From: Corynespora cassiicola
Lineage: Eukaryota > Ascomycota > Dothideomycetes > Pleosporales > Corynesporascaceae
Length of the DNA: 64,000 nucleotides
Assembly (NCBI GenBank): GCA_022059125.1
Contig: JAEUWY010000015.1
Location: 186,001-250,000 of the forward strand
Direction: 5' to 3'
The notes beneath the pieces are model-generated. The model did no database searches and had not been told where the DNA came from. It was given only the letters and a program-made list of their open reading frames with translations. Of this stretch, positions 1 to 11,384 are shown in pieces. A program made the translations under genes and the position numbers. The first letter of the stretch is position 1, and every line of letters starts with the position of its first letter.

Positions 1-1
1 T

Positions 2-1872
2 TGGCGGGACTTTTTGAAGAAGTGGATTGCTGATGCACACCACGTATCCCTTTTGGGGAAACCATCCGTTGCACTTTCAGACAAGATCAAGGCAGATGAA
101 GTTGCGCGTGTCAAGGCACAGCAGGAAAAACTCGGCGAAGAAGGCCTGAAGAAACTAGCACAAAAGCTGGAAGAGGCCAAGGCTGAAAACGACAAGCCGA
201 TTCCTGACGAGATTATAAAAAGCCTAAAGGTTCCCGGAACTGAGTCGATACACTTCTTTGAGACGACCACGGCACGCTCGGGACTGGCCAAACAGCTCGG
301 AACGCAGGACAATAGCATTCAGCAGATCATCGACAAGGACGAGAATGGCCAACCACTATTCATTCACTTTGAACACATACCAACTTCCTTTGTTCACTTC
401 GGTCTTGCTTTGGGGACTGCAAACATACCAACCGAGCTTAAGCCATTGCTGGGAGTATACCTAACCAACTTTTTCGCGACACCCATCAACAAGGACGGAA
501 AGCGCATAGAGTTTGAGCAGGTCATTACGAGTCTCGAGCAGGATACTATCGAATTCAGTCTCGACCGCGGAACCGAGATTGGTAACTCGGAGATGATTTA
601 TATCCACTTTGTCGCCGAAGCACAGAAATTCGAAACCGTGGTCAAGTGGCTAGCCTCGCTCCTTGTGGACTCCATATTCGATACCGAGAGGTTGATTGCA
701 GCTGTGAAGAAGTTGCTGGCAGATGTTCCCGACGAGAAGCGCGACGGTAACAGCATGGCTTTCTCTGTAGATCGCATGATTCACTACGATGTCGCTTCAT
801 CCGTACGCGCGACTAACACGCTGGTCAAGGCACAGTACCTTAGGAAGATTCTCAAGCTCCTCAAGACGGAACCCCAGCAGGTCATTGAGAGGCTCGAGGC
901 TCTTCGCAAGAACCTCCTCACCTTTTCTAACCTGCGAGTCCTTGCTGTTGCAAACTTCAACAAACTTGAGAACCCCGTCACGACCTTCAGGCATCTTACC
1001 GAGGCGATCAAGCCGGGTCCTTCGCCTTCGATCAACCCCATTGACGACCGCAAGGCCGTTCTCTCCGACATTGGCCGCAACCCTGGCGGCGCCCACTACG
1101 TCATACCCATGCCTATTGACTCTTCCTTTGCAGTCCTGACTTCGCGTGGACCTGACTCTTACAAGTCATCTCAGCTGCCACCTCTTGCCGTCGCGCAAGC
1201 CTATCTAGATGCCGTCGAAGGCCCCATGTGGCAGTCGATCCGCGGTACCGGCCTCGCATACGGCACAAATTTCTTCCGCGACCTCGAAACCGGTCTGCTC
1301 AAGTTCCGCATCTACAAGTCGCCCAATGCATTCTCGGCCTACGAGAAGGCGCGGGACGTCATCAAGGAATACGGAAACGGCACCAGGAAGTTTGACAAGC
1401 TGGCTCTTGAGGGTGCCATTTCCAGCCTGGTGCGCGACTTTGTGGATGAGAAGGCTACCATGGTGGATGCGGCGCGGGGCGGCTTTGTGGACCTTGTCAT
1501 TCGTCGCGTCGGCAAGGACTACTCCGACTGGATGCTTCGGGAAGTGCGCAAGGTTACCGAGGACGATGTGAAGAAGATTCTCAACGAAGTCGTTGCTGGC
1601 GTCTTCGATCCGAAGAAGGCTGATCTGGTGGTCACATGTGGCGGCACCATGGTCGAGGTTCGTTTTCCTGAGTTTCTTATAGAGATAGAATTGCAACTAA
1701 CGATAAACAGGGCCTTCAGAAGAATTTCGAAGATGCAGGCTTCGAGGTCAAGGTCAAGCAACTTGCGGATTTCCAGGAGTCTTATGGGCTCGAGGGTGAA
1801 GAAGATGATGAGGAGATTACGGATGAGGAGGATGAGTCTGGAAGTGAAGAGGATAGCGAGATGGAGGAGTAG
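2..1872 (+). CDS. M16-family zinc metallopeptidase, 3' part (5' end outside window)
   Basis: The reading frame is open from base 2 at the window edge, so the start codon and the N-terminal domain, which would carry the HxxEH zinc site, lie upstream. The visible part (about 600 residues) has the look of the C-terminal half of the large M16 peptidases related to yeast YOL098C and presequence proteases, with the 'FxHFGLALGTANIP' and 'WQSIRGTGLAYG' style segments of that family. One intron is inferred at 1658-1710 (53 bp, GTTCGT donor, CTAAC branch, CAG acceptor). Splicing it replaces a basic read-through tail by a strongly acidic Glu/Asp-rich C-terminus ending at TAG 1870-1872. Known relatives degrade peptides in the cytosol or mitochondria; the exact substrate is not visible here. 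No second gene is close downstream. Confidence 0.85.
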
Positions 1873-2647
1873 GAGACGAATTCTTGCATATCGGGTTATC
1901 GTCACTACCCGATGATAAAAACATAATCAGATGATGGCATCGTCTCCATTCAAAGCTCGGGCTTATTGAAAGACGTTTTCTTGTTTTATTGCGGGGCCAT
2001 AGTCTGAAAATAAGCTAGAGGACAGATGGAGCTAGTAATTAAGATCCTGCCCCCGCTTCAGTATGTACTTTTGCTGACACTGGGCTTTTTTTCGCGAGTA
2101 AAAACTGCCATGTGAAATATCTCATCTTCAATGTAGCGGTCCTGGTTTTAGGCTAATGCTGCTCTTTATAGCGTTGCATCCTAGGCGCACGAACGTGGTC
2201 TGATCAACACACAAACTCAGACAGATGATCCGTCGCGGCATACAACTGTACCAATCCAGCCTGACACAAGTTGAAAGCAAAATCTGCCTTGCGGTTGCTT
2301 CAGAAACTAAACTGCACGCCTCCCTTGGCGCGTGAGAGATATTCCTTTGGGTGCGGGGCGGAGTAACTCGGCAAGCCTAGTCTTCGTATAAGGCTGCGAA
2401 GCGATTGGCCGCAGCCCTCTGATGGTGATCCTTCGCAGACACTGCGTACCGAAAACTGTTGCCTGATCAACCTCATATGGAATCCTGCGCTTATCGCTTT
2501 CTTCTTTGTCGTGTATTTAGGACATGGTACGCCCCATTGTAGAATACGTTTGTGTACTCTAGCTGCGGCGGCCTCCCTCTCTGAGAAGCAAGTACAAGAG
2601 CATCCAATTTCATTATATTCAAAGCGCCTTTCACGGCTACTGCAATC
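1873..2647. other. intergenic region between the peptidase and the membrane protein gene
   Basis: 775 bp with no supportable ORF. It holds the 3' end of the peptidase gene and the upstream region of the four-TM gene. I see no repeat or RNA gene in it. Confidence 0.6.
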
Positions 2648-3488
2648 ATGGCGAATCCAAAGTCAGTCTCGGCTGCTATCAATATATCGGCATTCATTTT
2701 CTCGCTCGCGCTAGTGGGCATTTCCGTTGCGGCTATTGCCCTTGCGGGCGACGCCTCCCACAGCTTCACCAAGAAGTTCCCCCCTGGGTTCTTCGGGTGG
2801 TCTCCTTCGTACTGGTAAGTACATACCCAGCATAAAAGGCGACGGGCATCCTAATAGCAATTCAGGTTTGGAGATGACAGGGAAGGATGGGGCATCTACA
2901 TCCACTACAACCGCTCCAACGAAATAAAAACCTATGTCGCGGCAGCCATCTCACTAATCGTCGGCCTCCTCGGCACCGTTGCGTTCGGATTCTCCTTCAA
3001 GGTACGTCCACCGATCCCGTCGCAGGACTCGCGCTGACGCTGCCTACCCCCAGCGCCCCACTGCCCCGCGGCTCCAGCTCGCCCTGCTCGGAAGCACAGT
3101 CTTTGCATTCATCGTGGCTACCGTGTGCGCCGTATGGTCCACCGTGGCCGAAGTGAAAATCAAGCGCTCCACCTGTTGGTTTGAGCCCAGGGCCGTGCGT
3201 GAGCACCACTACTGGTGCTCGATCGAGAACTCGGCTTGCAATACTTTGCGCTTCACCGATAAGCTTTCGCCGCCGGACTTTGACTGGAACAAGGCTGCCG
3301 AGAATGAAAAGGTTATGAATAAGAGTTGCTTGCAGCTTCGCCATGCGCGGTTCTTGGTAGTTCCGCTAGCGGCGGTGTCGTTGCTGCTTGTTGGGCTGTA
3401 TGCTACTCGGGTTTGGATGTCCAAGGGGAAGAATGAGGAGGATGAACAAGCGGAAGCTAGGGTCCGGGCTTTGACGGAAGATGAGTGA
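2648..3488 (+). CDS. Four-transmembrane membrane protein of unknown function
   Basis: Three exons (2648-2814, 2866-3001, 3054-3488) join to a 245-residue protein; introns are 51 and 52 bp with GTAAGT and GTACGT donors. Four hydrophobic helices are visible at about residues 8-30, 72-98, 106-130 and 190-212. Between helices 3 and 4 is an extracellular-type loop of some 60 residues with several Cys (CWF, WCSIE, ACNT, KSCLQ), which could form disulfides. The C-terminus is charged and acidic (Glu/Asp/Lys-rich). The topology resembles small fungal plasma-membrane tetraspan proteins, but I do not recognise a family motif, so no function is claimed. The ATG was chosen because it directly precedes the first helix and no in-frame upstream Met is better. 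Confidence 0.75.
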
Positions 3489-4013
3489 GAAGGGATACAC
3501 TCGGCCTCCGCCGTTTGGATATGGTACCGGGAAAGGCTGGCCTGCTTGAGGTGACCGCAAGGATTAGTGAATACTCGGCCTCCTTGGCTGTGGTGTACCG
3601 TGGACAGATAATGTGTGATGATGTGCATGGAAAATGGAACCGATATCGGGATTTAGCTGATAGTATCGACCCATTGTCGCTTTTTATGGTAGAGCATGGA
3701 TCGAAACGAAATAATGACAGTCAATGCAAGAAACAGGCCTTGTGTTTCGAGAGGATTCCAGATGGCATCATCTGAGTGCCCTGAAGATGTTTTTCGTGCT
3801 TGTCCCAAACCATCTCCTCTGCCGGCTCGTCTTTATTGTACTTCGGACGAATCTTCCGGTCTTCATTTATAAAGAAAGAATAACCGCAGCGATGATCAAT
3901 GGTGTGCGCAAAGTTGACGGTTTTGTACATGAATGTAACGTGGCTAAACCTCCATCTTGTTGAAGAATTCTCCTTAACGATCAGAAAAGCGATGAAGACG
4001 AGACGCCTCAAGT
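3489..4013. other. intergenic region between convergent genes
   Basis: 525 bp between the 3' ends of the four-TM gene and the first HET gene. Only short overlapping ORFs with no protein-like character; presumably both 3' UTRs. Confidence 0.6.
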
Positions 4014-6758
4014 CTAAACGATGACTAGCCTCGCACTATCTCTCAACTCTTCCCAGAACTCTTTAGGATTCTCGGCACCCATGATGTCCTTGATCCATTC
4101 TCCATCCATCCAGCCCTGCACAAAGCATGTCCCAACGAGCTCGTGTGCCCCGTCTTCCTTTTCGCACAAGACGAGAGGCACAGAACAACCTGCCACAACT
4201 GCAAGTTGCCAGGTCACGCTATCCCCACGTTTCGTGTTTTTATCATCCCCCTCAGAGATGTATGCAGGCCCCAGGCCGCAATATCCATTCTCGGTAACGA
4301 AAGGCCTCCGACCCCGCAACACTGTATCAACCACATTCCAAGCCTCGGAGTTATCGTAAGAAGTCGCAAAAGGAAGTACGTGGCGAGAATTTGCTGGGAG
4401 GCAGACATAGTGTCCCCTGCGAGGGCAATCGTTGGGATTGTAACCGCTCTCGGCGACCGTTGGCCAGGCTTGGACGTTGTCTCCGTGTAACATGGCACAT
4501 ATTGCTCGGTCTGGATCATCATAAGGAACTGCTTCATGCTCTTGGAAAAGCTGTCGTAGCCTGTCTGTCCAGTAGTGGAATCGCCAGGTGGACTTTGGGG
4601 CCGGCCCTGCTGGTATGTCCGGAGCATCCTCAAGCATGAGACTGACTTGGTCAATGATGAGACCAGTGCAGTGAAGAATGTTGCGCTCAAATGAGAATAA
4701 AGGCTCTTCTAAGGTTTCGCGATCAATGTTGCCGTCTGCTGAGTACAGCTTGCCGCTCTGGTCCTGCATCGCAGACATGAAGCGTGTCGGTAGATAATCT
4801 TTTCGTATAAGAGAACTTGTAGTAGCCGGTACATTCCAGTTCGGGCACCACGAAGGAGCTGTCTCGTAGAATTTTTCGCTGGCCGGTGTAGCTTCCACTG
4901 CGCCGATAATGTCCAGCAGTCCATGCTGCAACGCCCATGCCTGTGTGAACTCTGTGTATACCTGCTCGTAAGGCTTGACGTAATCGGGCTCAAAGTTCAA
5001 GCCAGCCCTGTCTTGGGCAAGATTCCACAGGCCATAAACACAGTCTCTCGGGTCGGTGCATTCAAAGTCTCTGGAAAGCACAAGCACGTCCAGAAAACCG
5101 GGTGAGGATGTCTTGATTTTGTAGAACAGTCCAAACATGCTCCCTCCACCTAAGCCTTTACTGACCAGATAACGAAAGTAGAAGATCTTGCGTGCATATC
5201 CCAGCAACCTTGTGTCGAGGTCTCTAATCGAGCTATCCCAAGTCTGTATGCGTGCGATGAGAGACGGGTCACGTGTTAGCATGTCGTGCAGGTTGTATGC
5301 TGCTTTGTCCAGTGTGTCAAAACTGATAGCTCTCCTGCACCCAGCAATGACTGCCGGGTTGGATGCAAAAGCAATTTCCTGCGATACAGTAAGCCTTGCG
5401 ATGGTGGGATGGCCTCTTAACTTACCTGCAGGATCCAAACTCTACGGAAATATTGCCTCTCTAAGAATTTATACAAAGCTGCACACATCTGTATCAGCCG
5501 CGCTGGCTCGACTCCCAAGTCGAATTCTCCTTGGTCGTTGAATCGAACAACTGGATGTTTCTCAAGCTCTAGCATAAGATCGATGGCGTCTTCGGTGTCA
5601 TCTGTTTTGGGTCCCGCCCAGACGTGTACGCACATTGCACTGTCATAAATTTCTCCCATGCGTCGGACCTCCCTGCTACGCTCAATCATATCGTCTTGGT
5701 TAATCGAGAGGGCATCTATCCATAGAGGAACAATAGCTTGCTTCATTCGAAGGAAACGAATAGCATCAGCAAGGTTCTTGCGAATCATCTTGGTTTGGCC
5801 ATTCAGAACGACTTGTTCAGGCATAAGGTCTGTTCCCCATCGATCTTGCAAAGTCGAGTCAGCAAAGGTGGAAAGCAGAAAAACGAAGTTGCGACATACA
5901 AGACAAGGCTATGAAGTTGACCTCGCATTTGATTGGACAGTGCGCGACGTGCATAATGAGTGGTGCGGCCATGTCCTCTGCAGGCATGACGCAGATCACC
6001 CGAATCTCATCTGCAACCACGTCCAAAGGCATGTATCGGTACTGCATAGTCGGCGACTCGTTGTCCGGCCGCGTTCCCAGGCGTACTGGACATACTCGAG
6101 GCAGCACAATCTCATCCGGTCTTCCATACCACTCTTTTGTCCATTTTGCGTAACCTGGGCTAATGACCTTTTCAAAGTAGCCGTTTCGGATTAGGCAGCT
6201 GTTGATCTCATGCATATCAAAAACCGCAGAAGCAGCTGCGTACATCTTATCACTGAACTCGCGCGTCCAGTAGGCTTTCTGCTCCTGAAGGTTGAACTCT
6301 AATACGCAAGCATAGCGCACCCAAATATACGTCGGCCCTTTGATCCTGGTCCGTAGGTATCGGAGAAACCGCTCAAGAGCGACCGATATGATCAAAGCGT
6401 GACGTATGCCGTTGTGCACTACTTCGATGGCTTCTTCGATCTTGCGGTAGCCTCTCGCGTTCTGGATTGCGATAAAGGGTGGTAGCTGCGAGACGGAATA
6501 TAGCTCAAGATCGCATCGAACATGCTTAGAAATGTCGTCGGTAGGATGCAGTCTAAGCATGCGAGCCTTGGGTGATTCGGCGTCGAGTAGCTGATATTCG
6601 ATCTGAGGTACGACGAACTCTGACTCTTTCTCGCCCCTTACGTACAGGGTGTTATTAAAGTGCCGTACTTGCTGTTCATTCTCACATCTTTCGACCAAAG
6701 ACACGTCTGTCACGGTGAGCTCGATATCTGATGGCATTATAGTCCAAGAGTATGGCAA
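4014..6758 (-). CDS. Heterokaryon incompatibility (HET) protein with an extra degenerate N-terminal HET-like unit
   Basis: Three exons (6758-5900, 5844-5426, 5378-4014; introns 55 and 47 bp) give 880 residues. Splicing the first intron restores the HET motif ALSYRWG and splicing the second restores RRVWILQEIA, which strongly supports the model. The canonical HET domain lies at about residues 240-430 (YMPLD start, ALSYRWG, LWIDALSINQ, EIYDSAMCVHVWAG). Further on is the typical DPRDCVYGL segment, and the C-terminal tail resembles other HET proteins (CFVQGWMDGEW). Before it, residues about 50-165 repeat the HET pattern in decayed form (YQLLDAES, LRLHP, then YIWVRYACVLEFN where WIDALCINQ would be). 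HET proteins trigger or control cell death after fusion of unlike individuals; which partner this one senses is unknown. The start is the first in-frame ATG; an upstream exon is possible. Confidence 0.85.
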
Positions 6759-7140
6759 GGGTTGGCTTCGAGAGAACGAAGATGAGATACCGCCAGATCT
6801 ACTGCATTAGCATTAGGGCTTGACACTTGTTGTTTAAATAATATACGTTTAAAAAGCAAGATGAATATTTAATTGTCTTAAGGCCTTTGTTGTTTAGTGC
6901 TGCTGCCTTGTGTTGGCGTGGCTGTTGTGGAGACTGAAGTCATGTCAGCTCTGAGGCTTCGAAGCGCGGTGGTGGGCCTGACGAATACTAGAGCATCGGC
7001 TATGCCACGTGATAGCGGGGTGGTCCAGTCACGCTCAATGGGAAATAAGTGGGGGCTAAATTGATGCGAAAGTAGTTTGTAAGATCGAATGCTGTACCGA
7101 TTTCTTTTTCATTGGCATCATGAGTCGCCGGGTTGTACGA
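6759..7140. other. intergenic region, partly AT-rich
   Basis: 382 bp between the HET start and the reductase stop (both minus strand). Contains an AT-rich run near 6830-6900. No gene seen. Confidence 0.55.
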
Positions 7141-8220
7141 TCAAAACTCGGGCACGACGCCATCGAATGGAGCAAATCCACTTCCATACTTGTTTAGGCA
7201 GGACCGAAAAACACTTTCGTCGAAAGGCACCCACCCATCTGCCCCAAATCGTTGTAACAGCTCGATGGACCGCTTGTTGTCGATGGTTGTGCTGGGTAGC
7301 CCAAGGCCAACCTTATCCTGGGGCCAATCTCGGTCTGGTCCCAGCCTTCTGAAGAGCTCTAGGAACTTGTTGTAATTGAACTTGTACGCGAAGCCAAAGA
7401 GCCGCTCGTCTTTTACATCGTTGAAGCAAAGGGCTGCAAGGTGCAGCTTTGCAACGTCCTCGACATCGACTTGCCAAGCAGGGCTATCGTCCCGTAGCCG
7501 GGATACGTACTCTTCCTCGAACGGATGATCATACACGTCTCGCACCCATCGTGCTGTGCTACCCGCACCCGGGACGCTGAGTGGCTGCAAGAAGATTCCA
7601 GAAGTGTAGTTTGGCAACACAGTGTTGAATGTGAAATGTGGCTTTTGATCCTTGACGAATGCCCACGCTGCACGTTCGCAAGCAACCTTGGAAGCAGCGT
7701 AAACGGCATATGCCCGATCGGGCTCATATGGAGGCGGTGCCCAAGCCTCCTCCAGGATATCTTCGTTCCAAGAAGACGAGTCGACATATCTTGATTCGCC
7801 GACCAAAGGCCTTGTCGCGGCGTTGCTGCTCGAAGTGTATACAAATCGTTTAATCGATGATACCGACTTGGCTTCGTTAAGTAGGCTTCGAATCCCATTG
7901 ACGCACCCAGTAATGACAACATTGGGGTCAGGACTGAAGCTCAGATCAGATGCAACGTGAGCGACGCCTTCGCAGCCGGCAAGATGCCCTGCAAATGCCC
8001 CCGGTAGCTTCATGTCTTCAATGATCACGGTTTCAAAACGCTCCGCTGCGTTTAGGTGGCGTTCCTTGTAGATATCCTGCATCATCTTTGCCTCCTGCTC
8101 ACTTCGCACTGCGCCACGGACGCAGTAGCCAGCTCGGAGCAGATGGTCGGCGACATGGGATCCGATGAGTCCGCTGATTCCTGTAACAAAGACCAGACTC
8201 CCTTTTGATACGACGGTCAT
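7141..8220 (-). CDS. NAD(P)-dependent reductase of the extended SDR / dihydroflavonol-reductase-like family
   Basis: Intronless frame giving 359 residues from the ATG at 8220. A longer frame runs to 8307, but the Rossmann strand starts right after the 8220 Met, as is usual. The nucleotide-binding motif is FVTGISGLIGSH (Gly14, Gly17, Gly20), the active-site Ser is in YTSSS (about 129-132) and the catalytic pair is Tyr174 and Lys178 in YAASK. This matches aldehyde/ketone reductases of the Gre2 and dihydroflavonol 4-reductase type, which reduce carbonyls with NADPH in the cytosol. It is transcribed away from a cytochrome P450 gene across a 778-bp gap, so the two may share regulation and act on the same compound. 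The substrate cannot be read from the sequence. Confidence 0.85.
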   Translation of the reverse strand: MTVVSKGSLVFVTGISGLIGSHVADHLLRAGYCVRGAVRSEQEAKMMQDIYKERHLNAAERFETVIIEDMKLPGAFAGHLAGCEGVAHVASDLSFSPDPNVVITGCVNGIRSLLNEAKSVSSIKRFVYTSSSNAATRPLVGESRYVDSSSWNEDILEEAWAPPPYEPDRAYAVYAASKVACERAAWAFVKDQKPHFTFNTVLPNYTSGIFLQPLSVPGAGSTARWVRDVYDHPFEEEYVSRLRDDSPAWQVDVEDVAKLHLAALCFNDVKDERLFGFAYKFNYNKFLELFRRLGPDRDWPQDKVGLGLPSTTIDNKRSIELLQRFGADGWVPFDESVFRSCLNKYGSGFAPFDGVVPEF

Positions 8221-8998
8221 TGTTGTTTCTCTAAGATGCTTGTCGAAGATAGGGAGTTGTGGTGTTGGTTCGGTTGAAAAAATGCGCTTACCCCGCGTTT
8301 TACACAAGCCCTACTTGACCTACTTTGTAATGCGCTTGATTCATTAAAGAATCGCTAAGCGGCCCGCGTGCCGCTGTCAACTTTTTTTCTGGGTTTTAAT
8401 GTCGATGATAGCAGCGTCACATTATAGAGGATAACCTTGGTTACATTAATCTTACAGCTGGATAGCATTACCTCAGCAGACCTGTGATGATAACTAATGT
8501 CATCATGTTTCATTACTCATCCATATATTACGACAGCAATGTCTTCCAGACTTTGACACACATGCTATCAGTTGAGTGTTGCTGCCGGAGTGATTGTTAA
8601 AGGTATACGAGTGCAGGCACGATGGGCGGCAAGATGCGAAATCAAGAAACATCCATCACTCCTGATGCACCTTGGAGCAGCTGATCAGTTCAGCCGCTTG
8701 AAGCCATAATTTTAGATCTTACAAACCCCCAGCTGAGATTCTTGTTTGTGCCTTTTAAGGGCAGTCATAAGTCATGCCCCTGTCTAATGTCAGCGCTAGA
8801 TGCGAAATGTTAGCAACCTTGGTTGGATTGTCTTGCCAAAGCCAATCAGCATGTTGATAACCAGCCGTCAAGTTTTATTTCCTGTGCCCCAGCAGGCTAA
8901 CAATTGTTAATCTATGGGATCTAACCGAGGCATGGTCGAGGAATATAACGGTGGCTAGTTCCCCATTAACCAGCGCAACGTTTCGGTGAATTTGATTC
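8221..8998. promoter_or_regulatory. Divergent intergenic region between reductase and P450
   Basis: 778 bp separating two divergently transcribed oxidoreductase genes, so it should hold both promoters. It is AT-richer than its surroundings and carries several ATTAAT/GATAA-like words, but I can support no specific operator by eye. Confidence 0.5.
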
Positions 8999-10600
8999 AT
9001 GATGGGCGTCACTATCCAGCTGGTTGCGAGTGTACTAGTTTCGTATCTCGTAACGACTATACTCTACAATTTGTACTTCCATCCACTTGCACGGGTGCCC
9101 GGCCCATTTCTATGTCGAATCAGCTCTCTGCCGTCCTTTTACTACGCCTGCAAAGGTAACAGACACCTCTGGATTCGGAGAAACTTTCAAATATATGGTA
9201 CGAAATTCAGAGCAGCGCCAAACGTCGTCCTATTCAACACGCCAAGCGCGCATACCGACATCTACGGCGTCCGGGCCAACACAACCCGCAGTTCCTTTTA
9301 CATATCGTGGAAACGCAACGAGGAAGACGTGCACACCATCAACTCTACGGATCCTGTCGTTCATGCTAAGAAGCGTAAACTTCTCAACCTCGTCTTTACA
9401 GAGCAGTCACTCAGGGCCTTTGATCCCTTCATAATCAGTCATGTCGACCGTTGGATCGAGTTGAATACTATGCCTGCAGAGAATGGAGACGGACGATGGT
9501 CAAAGGAAATCAACATGGCTCATTCAATTGATTACCTCTTGTTTGACATCCTTGGTGATTTATGTTTTGGCGAGAGCCTCAATATCAAAGAGCCAGGCGA
9601 AAACAAGCTGAGGAAGCTCCCGCACCTCATCGCCAAATACATCGCCACCGGCTACAAAGTATCCAAATCTCCCTTATACGAGCTGATACTGTACCTCCGA
9701 CCTCGCGGGCTTAACAAACTCCTAGAAAAAGCCCGCCAGCCAATATTCAAAGACTACGAAAACTTCATCTCCACCAGCGTCGACAAGCGCATTGCCGCGC
9801 ACAAGGCCGACCCCTATGACAACGCCCGCAAAGACATGATCCACTTCCTCCTCACCGCCGTCGACCCAGACACCAAACTCCCCGCCTTTAGCAACCGCGG
9901 CCACCTCCTCGGCGAAGCCCGCCTCCTCGTCCTGGCCGGGACAGACACCACTGCCACCACTCTCGCGGCTCTCTTCTTCTATCTCGCGCACAACGCCTCC
10001 GTCCTCGAAAAGCTGACCCGCGAGATCCGCTCCACGTTCGCCTCGGTGCATGAAATCACCCTGGGATCCAAGCTAGGCACGTGCAAATATCTACGCGCCT
10101 GCATCGACGAGGCCCTCCGCATGGCGCACCCGGCCCCCGGTGACCTCCCGCGCGAAGTCCTGGCCGGCGGCACCCGCATCGACGGCGAGGTCTATCCCGC
10201 AGGCACCATCGTGGGGTGCGCGGAGTGGGCCATGGGCCGCGACGAGGCGCGGTACGCAGACGCAAATACGTACCGCCCCGAACGCTGGATCGCGTCGTCG
10301 GCAGAGGCTGGCGGCTCGCCGTCCGAGGAGGAGGTGCGCGGGCTGAAGAAGGCGTTCCATCCCTTTTCGAGCGGGCCGATGAATTGCGCGGGCCAGAAGT
10401 TGGCGATTTTGGAGATGCTGATCGTTTGTGCGAGGACGGTTTTTGGGGCGGAGATGAGGCTTGCGCCGGGGTTGGAGGGGGTTGGGGAGGGTGGGGAGAT
10501 GGAGATGGGGGAGGATTTGAGGGGGGTTTATGTGGTGAAGGATCATTATCTTACGGAGCGGAATGGGCCTGTGTTGCAGTTTAGGAGGAGGCTAGATTGA
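8999..10600 (+). CDS. Cytochrome P450 monooxygenase
   Basis: A single uninterrupted frame of 533 residues, normal length for a fungal microsomal P450. An N-terminal membrane anchor spans about residues 5-25, followed by a proline hinge (HPLARVPGP). The I-helix oxygen-binding motif AGTDTTAT is near residue 313, the K-helix ExxR (EALR) near 371, a PERW motif follows, and the haem loop FSSGPMNCAG places the cysteine ligand at about residue 463. All core residues are intact, so the enzyme should be active with a reductase in the ER membrane. The domain style (PLARVPGP, 'ARPAPGDLPR'-like region) is that of fungal secondary-metabolism P450s. The C-terminus becomes Gly/Glu-rich with heavily G-rich codons, unlike the rest of the gene. 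Absence of introns is slightly unusual among neighbours. Confidence 0.93.
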   Translation: MMGVTIQLVASVLVSYLVTTILYNLYFHPLARVPGPFLCRISSLPSFYYACKGNRHLWIRRNFQIYGTKFRAAPNVVLFNTPSAHTDIYGVRANTTRSSFYISWKRNEEDVHTINSTDPVVHAKKRKLLNLVFTEQSLRAFDPFIISHVDRWIELNTMPAENGDGRWSKEINMAHSIDYLLFDILGDLCFGESLNIKEPGENKLRKLPHLIAKYIATGYKVSKSPLYELILYLRPRGLNKLLEKARQPIFKDYENFISTSVDKRIAAHKADPYDNARKDMIHFLLTAVDPDTKLPAFSNRGHLLGEARLLVLAGTDTTATTLAALFFYLAHNASVLEKLTREIRSTFASVHEITLGSKLGTCKYLRACIDEALRMAHPAPGDLPREVLAGGTRIDGEVYPAGTIVGCAEWAMGRDEARYADANTYRPERWIASSAEAGGSPSEEEVRGLKKAFHPFSSGPMNCAGQKLAILEMLIVCARTVFGAEMRLAPGLEGVGEGGEMEMGEDLRGVYVVKDHYLTERNGPVLQFRRRLD

Positions 10601-11384
10601 TGTATGTGATTGTTGTTAGCGATGGAGTCCATGTTTTGTTCTTGGTTGTTCTCATTAATCCGTTACAGGAGAGTCAGTCGTGCACAAATGCAAGCAACTT
10701 GCGACGGGATACTTATTCCCACGGGTTCTTAACTCTCCATCCGCAGCTCTTGAACAGTAAAAGGCGGACCGACCTCCAATTCAGCATATCGCATCTCTGA
10801 CCGCCATTCAGTTGATGGATTGCGTCTCATGCAACGTCACGTAGCGAGATGCAATGCTCGACATAATTCGCTGGAAACAGTAACCCACAAATTAAAGCTC
10901 AAGAGAGACTGACGATGATGTCACTGCCGACTATTAGGGCGAAATGGGACCGCGGGATCTAGGGTGATCGTTGAGCCGCGTTGCTGTTTTCCGTGTGCCT
11001 CGGCGACGCTTCCGAAGTCTGAGAGCCGCAACATCACCAAATTCATGTCGGCAGATGAGTAGATCGGGATGCCTATGCACTTATGCAAGCCACACCCCGC
11101 ATTACAAATACCCTGTGAACGCGATGTTCCGAAGAAATCAGTCCAAGAATCCCGTTGGAGGGCCGAGTAACTCCATTCATGATGGAAGTGTCGGGGGTGG
11201 CCGTTCGTCCAACTAGCCCGGCGCTTTGCTCGGCAGTTAAGTGACAGTGATCGCTCGGGTACCCTGAGCACGCAATTGCACTTATTTGAATTGGTTCGTT
11301 TTCCTGATTTTTTCGCACTCTCGACTTTCTCTTCGAAAAACCGCCTCTTTGTTTCGGTCTGCAAAGTTGAGGGAGCTACTAATC
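10601..11384. other. intergenic region upstream of the sulfatase
   Basis: 784 bp without a supportable gene; holds the P450 3' end and presumably the sulfatase promoter. Short ORFs on both strands lack domain motifs. Confidence 0.55.
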
